64,000 nucleotides of DNA from Actinotalea soli (GCF_017565425.1 NZ_JAGEMK010000006.1:1-64000); one strand, 5' to 3'; positions 16,450 to 26,109 are shown, numbered from the stretch's first letter. Notes: a model not told the origin generated them from the letters alone. Program-made: numbers and translations.

Positions 16450-17805
16450 TCACTGACCGGTGGCGGTCTCGACCTCGTTGATGAACTGCTCGGCGGCCTC
16501 CTGCGGGCTCAGCCGGTCGAACAGCACCTCGGCGTTGATGCGCCGGGTGATCTCGGCGACCTCGCCGGCGCCCACGGGGGGCACGGGCAGACCGTCGACG
16601 ATCTCGTCCTCGAGGTCGGCCAGGAAGTCGGCCGCCTGCTGGTCGATCTCGGAGAACTGGTCCTGGACCGCGGCACGCACCTCGGTGTTGGCCGGCAGAC
16701 CACGGTCGGAGAGCATCAGCTCGGCGGCCTCCTCGCTGTTGAGGAGGTAGTCGATCAGCGTCGCGGCGGCCTCGGGGTACTGCGAGTTGGCCGACATCGA
16801 GTAGAACATCGCCGGCTTGAAGTACATGCCGGTGCGCTCGTACTGCGACTCCCCCGGGTGGCGCAGCAGGGTGATGTCGCGGCCTGCCGCGTTGCTCACG
16901 GCCTCGAGCTGGTTGGTCCAGAAGAAGGCCATCGCCCCGGAGTTGGTGCCCACGAGCGACTGCTCGGGACCGCCCGCGTCGACCTCGATGGTCTCCGAGG
17001 CCGAGGGCGTGCCGCCCTGGTCGCGCAGCTGCAACGAGATCTCCCACCACTCGGCGAGGGTGTCCGCGCTGAAGCCGAGCGAGCCGTCCTCGTTGTAGAG
17101 GTTCTCGCCCCGCTGGCGGGCGAAGATGGCGAAGCCGGGCTCGTTGAACCCGTAGTCCTGCGCGCCGAACACGCCGTCCTCGGTGTTGGCCGAGATCTCG
17201 CTGGCGATCTCGACGTAGTCCTCCCAGGTCCACGTCTCGTCGTCGGGCATCTCGACGCCCGCATCGGCGAAGATCTGCTCGTCGGCGAGGATCGCGTAGG
17301 CGTTCACGCCGGTGGGGATGCCGTACTGGCCGCCGTCCGTCTGGCCCGCCTCGATGATCGAGTCGTCGATGCTGGACAGGTCGATGGTGCCGGAGAACTC
17401 GTTGAGGTCGGCCAGCACGTTGCGGCTCGCGTAGTCGCGCAGGTAGCGCTCCTCCTGGGTGATGACGTCGGGGGTGTCCCCCGCGGCGACCGTCGTCGCG
17501 AGCTTGTCCCAGTAGCCGTTCCAGTCGGTGAAGTCGCTGACCACGGTGATGTCCGGGTGCTCCTCCATGAAGTTGTCGAGGATCTCCTGGGTGACCTCGT
17601 GCCGGGTGTCCGAGCCCCACCAGGCGAAGCGGATGGTGGCCTCGCCCTCGGCGGCGGGGGCCTCGTCGCCGTCGTCGTTGCTGGCTCCGGGGACGCCGCT
17701 GTCACCCGAGCAGGCGGTGAGCGCGAGCCCGGCAGCGGCGACGAGGGCCGCCATGCGCATGCCGCGGCGCCGGCCCGGGGTCTGGGTACGGGTGTGGTGG
17801 GACAT
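16450..17805 (-). CDS. ABC sugar transporter substrate-binding lipoprotein
   Basis: Extracellular solute-binding protein family 1, 451 residues. The signal peptide ends at lipobox Cys32 (LALTACSGD). The mature part begins with IRFAWWGSDTRHEVTQEILDNF, typical of carbohydrate-binding proteins, and has aromatic-rich segments such as NDFTDWNGYWDKL-like positions near residues 85-100. GAGGAG precedes the ATG; longer in-frame extensions upstream overlap the spacer and were rejected. It follows two permease genes. No ATPase gene is present, so a shared MsiK-type ATPase probably powers the system, as is usual in actinobacteria. Confidence 0.9.
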   Translation of the reverse strand: MSHHTRTQTPGRRRGMRMAALVAAAGLALTACSGDSGVPGASNDDGDEAPAAEGEATIRFAWWGSDTRHEVTQEILDNFMEEHPDITVVSDFTDWNGYWDKLATTVAAGDTPDVITQEERYLRDYASRNVLADLNEFSGTIDLSSIDDSIIEAGQTDGGQYGIPTGVNAYAILADEQIFADAGVEMPDDETWTWEDYVEIASEISANTEDGVFGAQDYGFNEPGFAIFARQRGENLYNEDGSLGFSADTLAEWWEISLQLRDQGGTPSASETIEVDAGGPEQSLVGTNSGAMAFFWTNQLEAVSNAAGRDITLLRHPGESQYERTGMYFKPAMFYSMSANSQYPEAAATLIDYLLNSEEAAELMLSDRGLPANTEVRAAVQDQFSEIDQQAADFLADLEDEIVDGLPVPPVGAGEVAEITRRINAEVLFDRLSPQEAAEQFINEVETATGQ

Positions 17806-17888
17806 CGTGCTCCTCGGTGGTTGTGGTGCGGCGCTCGATGGTGGGTCGAGCGGTCCTGCGGTGCTGTCCTGCGGTGTGCGGCGCCGGG

Positions 17889-18911
17889 CTACTTGATGCC
17901 TGTCGTCGCGATGCCCTTGACCAGGTACTTCTGGCCGAAGAGGAAGACGAGGAAGATCGGGATGAGGGACACGATGGACATCGCGAACAGCGACCCCCAC
18001 GAGCTCTCACCGGTGGAGTCGACGAAGGTCCGCAGAGCCACCGGGACGGTGTACATGTCCGGGTTGGTCAGGAAGATCAGCTGGCTGAAGAAGTCGTTCC
18101 AGGTCCAGATGAAGGTGAAGATCGCCGTCGTCGCCAGGGCCGGGGTGGCCAGCGGCAGCATGATCCGGAAGAAGATCCGGGCGTGCCCCGCGCCGTCGAT
18201 GCGTGCGGCCTCGTCGAGCTCCTTGGGGATGCCGCGGAAGAACTGCACCATCAGGAAGATGAAGAAGGCGTCCGTGGCGAGCAGCTTGGGCACGATCAAC
18301 GGCAGGAACGTGTTGATCCACTCGAGCTGGGAGAACAGGATGTACTGCGGCACGATCACCACGTGGATCGGCAGCATGATCGACATCAGCATGATGGCGA
18401 ACCAGATCGGCCGGCCCTTGAACTTCAGCCGGGCGAAGGCGTAGGCCGCGAGCGAGCAGCTCATGAGGTTCCCGAGCACCGAGCCGAGAACGATGATGAA
18501 CGAGTTCAGCAGGTAGTGGCTGAACGGGTGCAGCAGCGCGTTCCAGCCGACCGTGTAGTTGCTCAGGTCGAGCTCGGTCGGCAGCAGCGACGGGTCGCGG
18601 AAGATGAGCGCGTTGGGCTTGATCGAGCTCGAGAGCATCCACAGCAGCGGGTAGAGCATCACGAAACCGAAGCCGATGAGGCCGGCGTGCTTGAGAAGGC
18701 TGCGCACCCGGGACCCTGCGGTGCGCCGGTGCTTGCGCAGCGGCGGTCGCTCGTCGGTGCTGAAGGCCACGGCGGGTACTGGCAGGGTGCCGGCGCCCCC
18801 GGAGGCCGCACCGGCCTGGGACTGCGGGCCGGGAGGGACGGCCTCGGTGACCGACGCGTCGCGGGCGGGGTTCTCGCGGGGTGTGCTCACCGCGTCCTGG
18901 CGCTCAGTCAT
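17889..18911 (-). CDS. ABC sugar transporter permease (MalG type)
   Basis: Inner-membrane permease of 340 residues with about six transmembrane segments after a hydrophilic N-terminal tail of about 70 residues. The EAA loop that docks the ATPase reads LDEAARIDGAGHARIFFRIMLP. The start overlaps the upstream permease by 8 bases, and it precedes the binding-protein gene by 83 bases. It belongs to the CUT1 carbohydrate-uptake class; the cargo is probably a uronate-containing saccharide, judged only by neighbours. Confidence 0.9.
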   Translation of the reverse strand: MTERQDAVSTPRENPARDASVTEAVPPGPQSQAGAASGGAGTLPVPAVAFSTDERPPLRKHRRTAGSRVRSLLKHAGLIGFGFVMLYPLLWMLSSSIKPNALIFRDPSLLPTELDLSNYTVGWNALLHPFSHYLLNSFIIVLGSVLGNLMSCSLAAYAFARLKFKGRPIWFAIMLMSIMLPIHVVIVPQYILFSQLEWINTFLPLIVPKLLATDAFFIFLMVQFFRGIPKELDEAARIDGAGHARIFFRIMLPLATPALATTAIFTFIWTWNDFFSQLIFLTNPDMYTVPVALRTFVDSTGESSWGSLFAMSIVSLIPIFLVFLFGQKYLVKGIATTGIK

Positions 18912-19845
18912 TGTAGAAGACCCAGTACTTGGAGAAGAAGAAGTTGGCGGCCGTGAGGGCGGCGATGATGACCAGCAGCAGCCAGGCCATCGCCGAGGCG
19001 TAGCCCATGTCGAAGCTGCGGAACCCGTTCTGGTACAGGTACAGCGTGTAGAACAGCGTCGAGTCCGCTGGTCCGCCTCCCCCGCCGCTGACGACGAAGG
19101 CCTGGGTGAAGGCCTGGAACGCGCCGATCACCTGCAGGACGAGGTTGAAGAAGATGATCGGGGTGAGCAGCGGGAGGGTGATGCTGACGAACTTGCGCAC
19201 CCGGCCTGCGCCGTCGATCGAGGACGCCTCGTAGTACATCTCGGGGATCTGCCGCAGACCGGCCAGGAAGATGATCATCGGTGCCCCGAAGGTCCACACG
19301 TTGAGGATCATCAGGGTGCCGAGGGCGTAGTCCGGGTGGGAGACCCAGCCCTGCCCCTGGATGCCGAAGATGCCCAGCACCTGGTTGACCAGCCCGTTGG
19401 TGCCGAAGATCTGGCGCCACAGGATCGCGATCGCGACGCTGCCGCCCAGCAGGGAGGGCAGGTAGTAGACCGACCGGTAGATGGCCAACCCACGGAGCCC
19501 TCGGTCGAGCACCATCGCCAGGCCGAGGGCCGCGGCAAGCTGCAGCGGCACCGAGACGAAGACGTAGGTGAAGGTCACCACGAGGGAGTTGTGCAGCCGC
19601 GGGTCGTCGAGCATCCGGACGTAGTTCTCGATGCCGATCCAGCTGGGCGCCTCGAGCAGGCTGTAGTCCGTGAAGCTCAGGTACAGCGAGGCGAGGAGCG
19701 GCCCGGCCGTGATGAGGCCCAGGCCGATGAACCAGGGGGCGAGGAAGAAGATCGCCGCCTTGTTGTCGCCCCGCTCGCTCGGGCTCAGGGTGTCCTTGGC
19801 GCCCTTGGTCTTGCGGAGGGCTGCGAGCTCACCGAGAGCGGACAC
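18904..19845 (-). CDS. ABC sugar transporter permease (MalF/UgpA type)
   Basis: Inner-membrane permease of 313 residues, first gene of the transporter operon. It has about six transmembrane segments and the EAA motif YYEASSIDGAGRVRKFVSITLP. The Gly-rich stretch VVSGGGGGPADST and the LYLYQNGF motif are typical of CUT1 permeases. The control region upstream is shared with the divergent Gfo-PmoA fusion gene and contains a LacI-type operator at 19993-20008. Confidence 0.9.
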   Translation of the reverse strand: MSALGELAALRKTKGAKDTLSPSERGDNKAAIFFLAPWFIGLGLITAGPLLASLYLSFTDYSLLEAPSWIGIENYVRMLDDPRLHNSLVVTFTYVFVSVPLQLAAALGLAMVLDRGLRGLAIYRSVYYLPSLLGGSVAIAILWRQIFGTNGLVNQVLGIFGIQGQGWVSHPDYALGTLMILNVWTFGAPMIIFLAGLRQIPEMYYEASSIDGAGRVRKFVSITLPLLTPIIFFNLVLQVIGAFQAFTQAFVVSGGGGGPADSTLFYTLYLYQNGFRSFDMGYASAMAWLLLVIIAALTAANFFFSKYWVFYND

Positions 19846-19992
19846 GAGTCACCCCCGTGCGGATCTGGGAGGCCGTCGCGAGCGGGCTCGCGCTGGGCCG
19901 GACGTCGGTCATGCACACTCCTCGGTGATCGCCCTTGATGGACCGAGCTGGTACTGCCGTGGGCTGACGCTACATCACGTCTGCCGCGAAGG

Positions 19993-20008
19993 TGGAAAGC
20001 GTTATCCA
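19993..20008. promoter_or_regulatory. LacI-type operator in the divergent control region
   Basis: TGGAAAGCGTTATCCA pairs in 6 of 8 positions around a central CpG, the classic LacI-family layout. It sits between the ABC transporter operon and the Gfo-PmoA/uxaA operon and could control both. Related sites occur at 28819-28834 and 37852-37867. The rest of 19846-20108 holds no gene. Confidence 0.6.
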
Positions 20009-20108
20009 TCTTCTGATACAACTTTGGTACCAGCCCTCAGAACGTGATGTCAACCACACTCGAGCCAGGTCGGCACCCCCGGCAGGCCGCGACGGAGCGG
20101 AGCAGGAC

Positions 20109-22403
20109 GTGACCCCGAGCCCCTCGGACCAGGCCACCCAGGCCACCCCAGCAGGGCCGCCACCTGCGCAGACGCTCGACCGGGACAGTCTGCGGGCCCC
20201 CGGCGGCCCCGACGGCGCGGGCCCCGCGGTGGCCCTCGTCGGGGTCCATGGGCACGGCAGGTCACATCTCGGCAACATCTGGCGCCTGCACCGCGCGGGA
20301 GCCCTGCGGCTCGTCGGACTGGTCGACCTCACCCCGCTCGACGAGGCCGGCCCCTGGCCCCCCGAGGTCACCTCCGCCGAGGACCGCGCGGCCCTCCTGG
20401 CGACCCCCTGGACCGAGGACGTCGACGCCATGCTCGCCGAGGCCCGGCCGGACGTCGTCGTCATCTGCACCCCCATCCACACCCACGCAGACCTCGCCGC
20501 GCGAGCCCTGCGCGCCGGGGCCGACGTCCTGCTCGAGAAGCCCACCACCGCCTCCCTCGCCGAGTTCGACGAGCTGCTCGACGTCGAGCAGGAGACGGGC
20601 CGGGTGGTCCAGGTGGGGTTCCAGACCTTCGGCTCGACGGCCCTGTCGATCGTCCACGAGCTGGTCGCCGACGGGCTGATCGGCGAGGTCACCGGCGTCG
20701 GCGCGACCGGGACGTGGGTGCGGTCCCTGGACTACTGGACCCGGTCGCGGTGGACGGGCCGTCGCCAGCTCGAGGGCCGGCCCGTGGTCGACGGCGTCAC
20801 GACGAACCCCCTCGCCCACGCGGTCGCCACGGCCCTGCACCTGGCCGACGCCCGCACCACCGAGGACGTCGTCGAGGTCGAGCTCGACCAGTACCGCGCC
20901 AACGACGTCGAGGTCGACGACACGACCGCCGTGCGCATCACGACGGCCACCGGGCTCCGGGTGACCCTGGGCCTGACCCTGTGCGCCCCCGAGCACACCC
21001 AGCCGCGGGTGATCGTCCAGGGCACCACGGGCCGGGCGATCCTCGACTACTACGCCGACACCGTGACGGTGACCCGGCCCGACGAGGCCTCGGGGTCGCC
21101 CGCGGGACGCAGCCACACCCTGCAGGGATCGCGCACCACCCTGCTCGAGGACCTCCTCGCGCACCGCTCCGAGGGCACCCCGCTGCTGAGCCCCCTCGCG
21201 GGGACCGGCGCCTTCATGCGGGTGCTCGACGCGGTCCGGGCCGCACCCGACCCGCTGCCGATCGGCCCCGAGCACGTCACCTCGGTGACCGACGAGCTCG
21301 GCACCCACCTCGTGGTCGACGGCGTCGCCACCTGGTGCGCCCGCGTGGCGACCGAGCACCGCACCTTCGCCGAGCTGGGCGCCCCCTGGGCCGCGACCCC
21401 CGGATCGTCCAGGTCGACGCCTGCCGCGCCGCGGCCGGTCAAGATCCCGCCGTGGTCCGAGGCCCCGACGTGGCGCGAGCACGGGGACCTGCTGCGCGTC
21501 GAGATCGCGGGCACCGAGGTGGCGCGGTACGTCGACGGCAGCGGCAGCCCCGACTTCGACTCCCCGCGCCCCCACCTGCACCCCGTCCGCACGCCGGGCG
21601 GCACGGTCGTGACCGATGCCGCGCCGCTGGACCACACCTGGCACCTGGGCCTCGCCGTGGGCGTGCAGGACGTCGCGGGGGCCAACCTGTGGGGCGGGCG
21701 CACCTACCTGCGCGGTGCCGGCTACACGTGGCGCCGCGACCACGGGCGCATCGTGCACCAGGAGTGGGTGCGGCGGGCGCCGGGCTCGGTCAGCCACCGG
21801 CTCCTCTGGGCCGGGCCCGACGGCCAGACCCTGCTCGAGGAGGTCCGCGACCTCGCATGGTCACCGCTCGACGCCGGCTCGTGGCGGCTCGACCTCGCCT
21901 TCCACCTGAACCTCCCCGAAGGGGTCGAGGAGCCCGTCGAGCTCGGCAGCCCCGGGTCCCACGGCCGCGACCAGGGCGGGTACGGCGGGCTCTTCTGGCG
22001 CGTCGCCCCCTGCGAGGGCATCGACCTGCGCACCCCGGCGGCCCGTGGCGAGGCAGCCGTGCACGGCACCCGCCCCGCCGACGGCGCGCGCTGGCTCGCC
22101 TGGAGCGCGACCGCCTCGGCCGCGGGAGGGGACGGCGCGGCGGACCGCGGGGCCGAGGGCGCGCAGGACTTCACGATCGCCGTCCTCCCGGCAGACGAGC
22201 AGACCGCCCAGGACCCGTGGTTCGTGCGGGCGGCGGACTACCCGGGCCTGGGCTCGGCCCTCGCCTGGGACGCCCCGGTCGAGGTCGGCGCTGCGGGGCT
22301 CTCCCGATCCTTCACGATCCTCGTGGCCGACGGCCGGTGGGAGGATGGGCGCGTCGAGGCGGCGCTCCAGGACATGACGCACCGACGGAAGGACGCCCGA
22401 TGA
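20109..22403 (+). CDS. Gfo/Idh/MocA oxidoreductase fused to a PmoA-like (DUF6807) domain
   Basis: Two-domain protein of 764 residues. The N-terminal half (about 40-400) is a Gfo/Idh/MocA dehydrogenase with the Rossmann motif VALVGVHGHGRSH and the hallmark DVLLEKPTT. The C-terminal part (about 445-750) resembles the PmoA/DUF6807 family, with LHPVRTPGGTVVTD, DHTWHLGLAVGV and GGYGGLFWR. PmoA-like domains are annotated from methane-oxidation loci, but their biochemical role is unclear and many sit in sugar loci. GTG 20109 follows GGAGCAGG; longer upstream readings would cross the operator. The stop overlaps uxaA by 4 bases. Confidence 0.75.
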   Translation: MTPSPSDQATQATPAGPPPAQTLDRDSLRAPGGPDGAGPAVALVGVHGHGRSHLGNIWRLHRAGALRLVGLVDLTPLDEAGPWPPEVTSAEDRAALLATPWTEDVDAMLAEARPDVVVICTPIHTHADLAARALRAGADVLLEKPTTASLAEFDELLDVEQETGRVVQVGFQTFGSTALSIVHELVADGLIGEVTGVGATGTWVRSLDYWTRSRWTGRRQLEGRPVVDGVTTNPLAHAVATALHLADARTTEDVVEVELDQYRANDVEVDDTTAVRITTATGLRVTLGLTLCAPEHTQPRVIVQGTTGRAILDYYADTVTVTRPDEASGSPAGRSHTLQGSRTTLLEDLLAHRSEGTPLLSPLAGTGAFMRVLDAVRAAPDPLPIGPEHVTSVTDELGTHLVVDGVATWCARVATEHRTFAELGAPWAATPGSSRSTPAAPRPVKIPPWSEAPTWREHGDLLRVEIAGTEVARYVDGSGSPDFDSPRPHLHPVRTPGGTVVTDAAPLDHTWHLGLAVGVQDVAGANLWGGRTYLRGAGYTWRRDHGRIVHQEWVRRAPGSVSHRLLWAGPDGQTLLEEVRDLAWSPLDAGSWRLDLAFHLNLPEGVEEPVELGSPGSHGRDQGGYGGLFWRVAPCEGIDLRTPAARGEAAVHGTRPADGARWLAWSATASAAGGDGAADRGAEGAQDFTIAVLPADEQTAQDPWFVRAADYPGLGSALAWDAPVEVGAAGLSRSFTILVADGRWEDGRVEAALQDMTHRRKDAR

Positions 22404-23953
22404 CCACCGTGACCCTCGACCTCGCCGAGTGCACGCTCCTGCTGCGCGCCGAGGACCACGTGGCCGTGGCGACCCGGGACCTGCAGTCCGGCACCGTGCT
22501 GCGCGCCCCCGACCACGCGGGCGGTGAGCTCACCGTGACCCAGAGCGTGCCGCGCGGCCACAAGCTCGCGGTACGAGGGGTCGGCGTCGGGCAGCCGGTG
22601 CGCAAGTACGGGCAGTCCATCGGCCGCGCGACCGTGGCGATCTCCCCCGGGGACCACGTGCACACCCACAACCTGGGCATGGACGAGGTCGACCAGGACT
22701 ACGAGTTCGGCACCGCGCGGGTGAGCCCGACGGCCCCCGTGGGCCCTCGCCCGACCTTCCAGGGGTACCGCCGCGCCGACGGCCGGGTCGGCACCCGCAA
22801 CTACGTCGCGATCCTCACCTCGGTCAACTGCTCGGCGAGCTCGGCCAAGCTCATCGCCGACCAGTTCCGCGGACCGGTGCTCGAGGCCTTCCCGCACGTA
22901 GACGGCGTCGTGGCCCTGACCCACACCAGCGGCTGCGGCATGGTGCCGACCTCGGAGGGCGGGCAGATGCTGCTGCGCACCCTGCGCGGCTACGCGAGCC
23001 ACCCCAACGTCGTGGGCCTGCTGGTGCTGGGGCTCGGTTGCGAGATGATCCAGGTCGACCAGGTGCTCGACGGCCTCGAGCTCTCCCCCGACACCCTCGT
23101 CGAGCAGCTCACCATCCAGGAGACCGGCGGCATCCGACGGACCGTGCGGGCCGGGGTCGACGCCATCCAGAAGATGCTCCCCGAGATCGACGCGCTGCGG
23201 CGCGAGGAGTGCGACGTCAGCGAGCTGGTGCTGGGTCTCAACTGCGGCGGCTCGGACGGGTACTCGGGGATCACCGCCAACCCGGCCCTGGGCCACGCCT
23301 CGGACCTGCTCGTGGCCTACGGTGCACGCTCGGTGCTGGCCGAGACCCCCGAGGTGTACGGGGCCGAGCACCTGCTGACCCGGCGGGCTGTGGCCCCCGA
23401 GGTCGGCCAGCGGCTGCTCGACCGGATCGCCTGGTGGCGGGACTACGCCGTCGCCGGCGGGGGCACCCTGGACAACAACCCGTCCCCGGGCAACAAGGCC
23501 GGCGGGCTCACCACCATCCTCGAGAAGTCCCTGGGGGCGGTGGCGAAGGCGGGCGCGGCCGAGCTCTCGGCGGTCTACCACTACGCCGAGCCGATCAGCT
23601 CGCCCGGGCTGGGCTTCATGGACACCCCCGGCTACGACCCCGTCTCGGTGACCGGCCTGGTCGCGGGCGGCGCGAACGTCGTCGTCTTCACCACCGGCCG
23701 CGGCTCGGTGCTCGGCTGCAAGCCCAGCCCGTCGATCAAGGTCGCGACCAACACCGAGATGTACCTGCGCATGGCCGAGGACATGGACCTCAACGCCGGG
23801 CGGATCGTCGACGGCACCGCGACCCTCGAGCAGGTCGGGGAGGAGATCTTCGCCAAGATCCTCGCGGTCGCCTCGGGGGAGACCACCGTGAGCGAGGAGC
23901 TCGACCTCGGGCAGGACGAGTTCATCCCCTGGCAGCTGGGCACCGTGACCTGA
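22400..23953 (+). CDS. uxaA: altronate dehydratase, UxaA family
   Basis: UxaA-type dehydratase of 517 residues carrying both the N-terminal SAF-like domain (about 8-95) and the large catalytic domain, as in full-length altronate dehydratases. It removes water from D-altronate to give 2-keto-3-deoxygluconate. Seen are GYRRADGRVGTRNYVAI, conserved Cys in TSVNCSAS, THTSGCGM and GLNCGGSDG, and NPSPGNKAGGLTTILEKSLG. Galactarate dehydratase (GarD) is a relative, but uxaC nearby favours altronate. It overlaps the fusion gene by an ATGA and converges on a SnoaL-like gene. Confidence 0.88.
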   Translation: MTTVTLDLAECTLLLRAEDHVAVATRDLQSGTVLRAPDHAGGELTVTQSVPRGHKLAVRGVGVGQPVRKYGQSIGRATVAISPGDHVHTHNLGMDEVDQDYEFGTARVSPTAPVGPRPTFQGYRRADGRVGTRNYVAILTSVNCSASSAKLIADQFRGPVLEAFPHVDGVVALTHTSGCGMVPTSEGGQMLLRTLRGYASHPNVVGLLVLGLGCEMIQVDQVLDGLELSPDTLVEQLTIQETGGIRRTVRAGVDAIQKMLPEIDALRREECDVSELVLGLNCGGSDGYSGITANPALGHASDLLVAYGARSVLAETPEVYGAEHLLTRRAVAPEVGQRLLDRIAWWRDYAVAGGGTLDNNPSPGNKAGGLTTILEKSLGAVAKAGAAELSAVYHYAEPISSPGLGFMDTPGYDPVSVTGLVAGGANVVVFTTGRGSVLGCKPSPSIKVATNTEMYLRMAEDMDLNAGRIVDGTATLEQVGEEIFAKILAVASGETTVSEELDLGQDEFIPWQLGTVT

Positions 23954-24021
23954 GGAGCAGGAGCGACCTCCGCCCGCCCCGGCCGGTGGCGGGCGGCGAC
24001 GGGGACGGACGGCGGTGAGCC

Positions 24022-24384
24022 TCAGCCGAGGGTGACCGTCCCGACCCAGTACTCGACGATCCGGCCGTCGCGCACCCGCACGAGGTCGTTGCCGGCGAAA
24101 CGGACGGCCCCCTCGGGCGAGGCGCCCGAGCCGATCCAGCGCCCCGCGACGAGGTCCCCCTCGACCACCGGGCCGACGGCCAGGGCAAAGGTCAGGTCGG
24201 TGAACATCTGCTGGGTCTGCGCGACGACCTCGGCGAGCTCGGCCGGCCCGCGGACGGTGCGGTCGGGCCAGTAGCCGGCGAAGTCCTCGGTGACGAGCTC
24301 ATGGGCGGCCTCGGGGGTGCCGTTCCACAGCTCCTCGAGCCACCGACGGTAGAGAGCGTGGGAGTGCGACGTCGCCTCAGCCAT
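24022..24384 (-). CDS. SnoaL-like ester cyclase family protein
   Basis: Small NTF2-fold protein of 120 residues. WNGTPEAAHELVTEDFAGYWP and FAGNDLVRVRDGRIVEYWV are typical of SnoaL-like polyketide cyclase/ester cyclase proteins, which bind small ligands in a cone-shaped pocket. Members occur in many unrelated loci and the role here is unknown. It converges on uxaA and precedes no obvious operon partner. No clear ribosome-binding site lies before the ATG. Confidence 0.7.
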   Translation of the reverse strand: MAEATSHSHALYRRWLEELWNGTPEAAHELVTEDFAGYWPDRTVRGPAELAEVVAQTQQMFTDLTFALAVGPVVEGDLVAGRWIGSGASPEGAVRFAGNDLVRVRDGRIVEYWVGTVTLG

Positions 24385-24469
24385 GGTCCGAGCCCATCAC
24401 GGACCGGCAGCGTCGACAAGCCCCCGCCGCCCTCTCGTCGTCGGTCCCCTCGGCGAGCCCCGTGGCAGC

Positions 24470-25912
24470 TCAGCGCAGGGCCGGGTAGGCCTGCTGCGGC
24501 AGGCGGTACGCGAGGTCGACAGCGGTCTCGGCGGCCTCGTCGAGGTCGAGGCGGTGCTCGGCGACCAGGCGGGCGAGGAAGCCGGCGTCGACCCGGCGGG
24601 CGAGGTCGTGACGGGCCGGGATCGAGAAGAAGGCCCGTGTGTCGTCGACGAACCCGGTGGTGTTGTAGAACCCCGCGGTGTCGGTGACCATCTCGCGGAA
24701 CCGGCGCATGCCGTCGGGGGTGTCGAGGAACCACCAGGGCGCCCCGAGCTTCATCGCGGGGTACACCCCGGCCAGGGGGGCGAGCTCGCGCGAGTAGATC
24801 GTCTCGTCGACGGTGAAGACGATGAAGCGCAGGTCGGGGTGGTGGCCGAAGGCCTCGAGCAGGGGCCTCAGGCTGCGGCTGAACTCGGTCGAGACCGGGA
24901 TGTCGTAGCCGACGTCGGGGCCGCGCTGGGTGAGCACCTGGGGGTCGTGGTTGCGCAGCACGCCGGGGTGCAGCTGCATGGTCAAGCCGTCCTCGGTGGA
25001 CATCCGCGCCATCTCGAACAGCATGTGGCCGCTGAAGGCTGTCGCCTCGGCCGTGGTCACCTCGCCGCGCAGGGCCGCAGCGAAGATCCGTCCGGCGTCC
25101 TCGGCGCTGAGCGGGGTGGTGTCGGCGGCGAGGTGGCCGTGGTCGGTGGCCCGGGCACCGGCGGCGAGGAAGGCTCGGCGGCGCGCCTCGAGGGCACGGA
25201 GGTAGCCGTCGTAGGAGTCGACGGCGAGGTCGGCCCGCTCGGCGAGGAGGGCGACGTCCGCGGCCCAGGTCGGGGCGTCGAGGTGCAGGAGCGCGTCGGG
25301 GCGGAAGGTCGGGACGATGCGCTCGCCCCAGCCCCGCTCGGCCAGGGCCCCGTGGTCCGCGAGGGTCGCCGTGGCGGGGTCGGTGGTGGCGAGGATCTCC
25401 ATGCCGAGGCTGTCGACGAGGGCCAGCGGCCGGAACTCGGGGGTGGCGAGCCGCTCGGTGATCGCGTCGTAGAGGCGGTCGGCGGAGTCGGCCGAGGGCC
25501 GCTCGGTCACCCCGAAGACCTCGACGAAGACGTGCTCGAGCCAGAACCGCGTCGGCGTGCCGCGGTACAGGTGCCAGTGCTCGCAGAAGGTCCGCCAGAT
25601 GGCACGGGGATCGGCCTCGACCGGGCCGCCGTCGCGGCGCGGCACGCCCAGGGAGTCGTGCGGGACCCCCTGGGAGACGATCATGCGGACGAGGTAGTGG
25701 TCCGGCACGACGAAGACCTCCGCCGGGTCGCCGAAGGGCTGGTCGGCGTTGAGCATGGCGGCGTCGACATGGCCGTGCATCGAGACGATGGGCAGGTCCC
25801 GGGTGCTCGAGTAGATCGAGCGTGCGAGGTCCCGCGTGGTGGGGTCGGCCGGCAGCGCGCGGTCCGGGTGCAGCCGCCAGGGCCCGCCCGTAGGGCTCGT
25901 CGACGATGACAT
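24470..25912 (-). CDS. uxaC: glucuronate/galacturonate isomerase
   Basis: Uronate isomerase of 480 residues, normal length, of the amidohydrolase fold. It converts D-galacturonate to tagaturonate or D-glucuronate to fructuronate. Typical motifs are SMHGHVDAAML near the N-terminus, RFWLEHVFVEVFG, MQLHPGVLRNHD, FIVFTVDETIYSREL and NTTGFVDDTRAFFSIPARHD. AGGAGG precedes the ATG; upstream in-frame codons would extend into the control region. It is divergent from the lacI at 26110. With the reductase at 27180 and uxaA it completes the isomerase-reductase-dehydratase route to KDG. Confidence 0.93.
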   Translation of the reverse strand: MSSSTSPTGGPWRLHPDRALPADPTTRDLARSIYSSTRDLPIVSMHGHVDAAMLNADQPFGDPAEVFVVPDHYLVRMIVSQGVPHDSLGVPRRDGGPVEADPRAIWRTFCEHWHLYRGTPTRFWLEHVFVEVFGVTERPSADSADRLYDAITERLATPEFRPLALVDSLGMEILATTDPATATLADHGALAERGWGERIVPTFRPDALLHLDAPTWAADVALLAERADLAVDSYDGYLRALEARRRAFLAAGARATDHGHLAADTTPLSAEDAGRIFAAALRGEVTTAEATAFSGHMLFEMARMSTEDGLTMQLHPGVLRNHDPQVLTQRGPDVGYDIPVSTEFSRSLRPLLEAFGHHPDLRFIVFTVDETIYSRELAPLAGVYPAMKLGAPWWFLDTPDGMRRFREMVTDTAGFYNTTGFVDDTRAFFSIPARHDLARRVDAGFLARLVAEHRLDLDEAAETAVDLAYRLPQQAYPALR

Positions 25913-25924
25913 GAGGCCTCCTGG

Positions 25925-26060
25925 TGAAACGCGATGAAACGATCTCGTCCGCAGCCATCCTGCCTTCCGCGGCGGAAACCGCACAAGCCCACGAGGAGAT
26001 TCCAATCGCGGGCCGGCGGGCGTGAGATCTCGTGGCCCCTTGATGCAACAGGATGAAACG
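25925..26060. promoter_or_regulatory. TGAAACG repeats between uxaC and lacI
   Basis: TGAAACG occurs at 25925, 25935 and 26054 in the 197-base gap between divergent uxaC and lacI. The first two are ten bases apart, one helical turn. They could be half-sites for the adjacent LacI protein. Confidence 0.35.
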
Positions 26061-26109
26061 TGGTGCACTGCTCCCACCCCGCCTCAGCGATGTGGAAGGA
26101 CCCACCCCC

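Noticed and set aside
20113-20690. Alternative minus-strand genes opposite the start of the Gfo-PmoA gene
   Set aside because: Translations are Ser/Arg-rich without motifs. The plus strand has the Rossmann motif and the EKP hallmark.
20714-23953. Long plus frame running through the Gfo-PmoA gene into uxaA
   Set aside because: Only the part from 22400 has coding character (altronate dehydratase). The upstream part is an out-of-frame shadow of the fusion gene.
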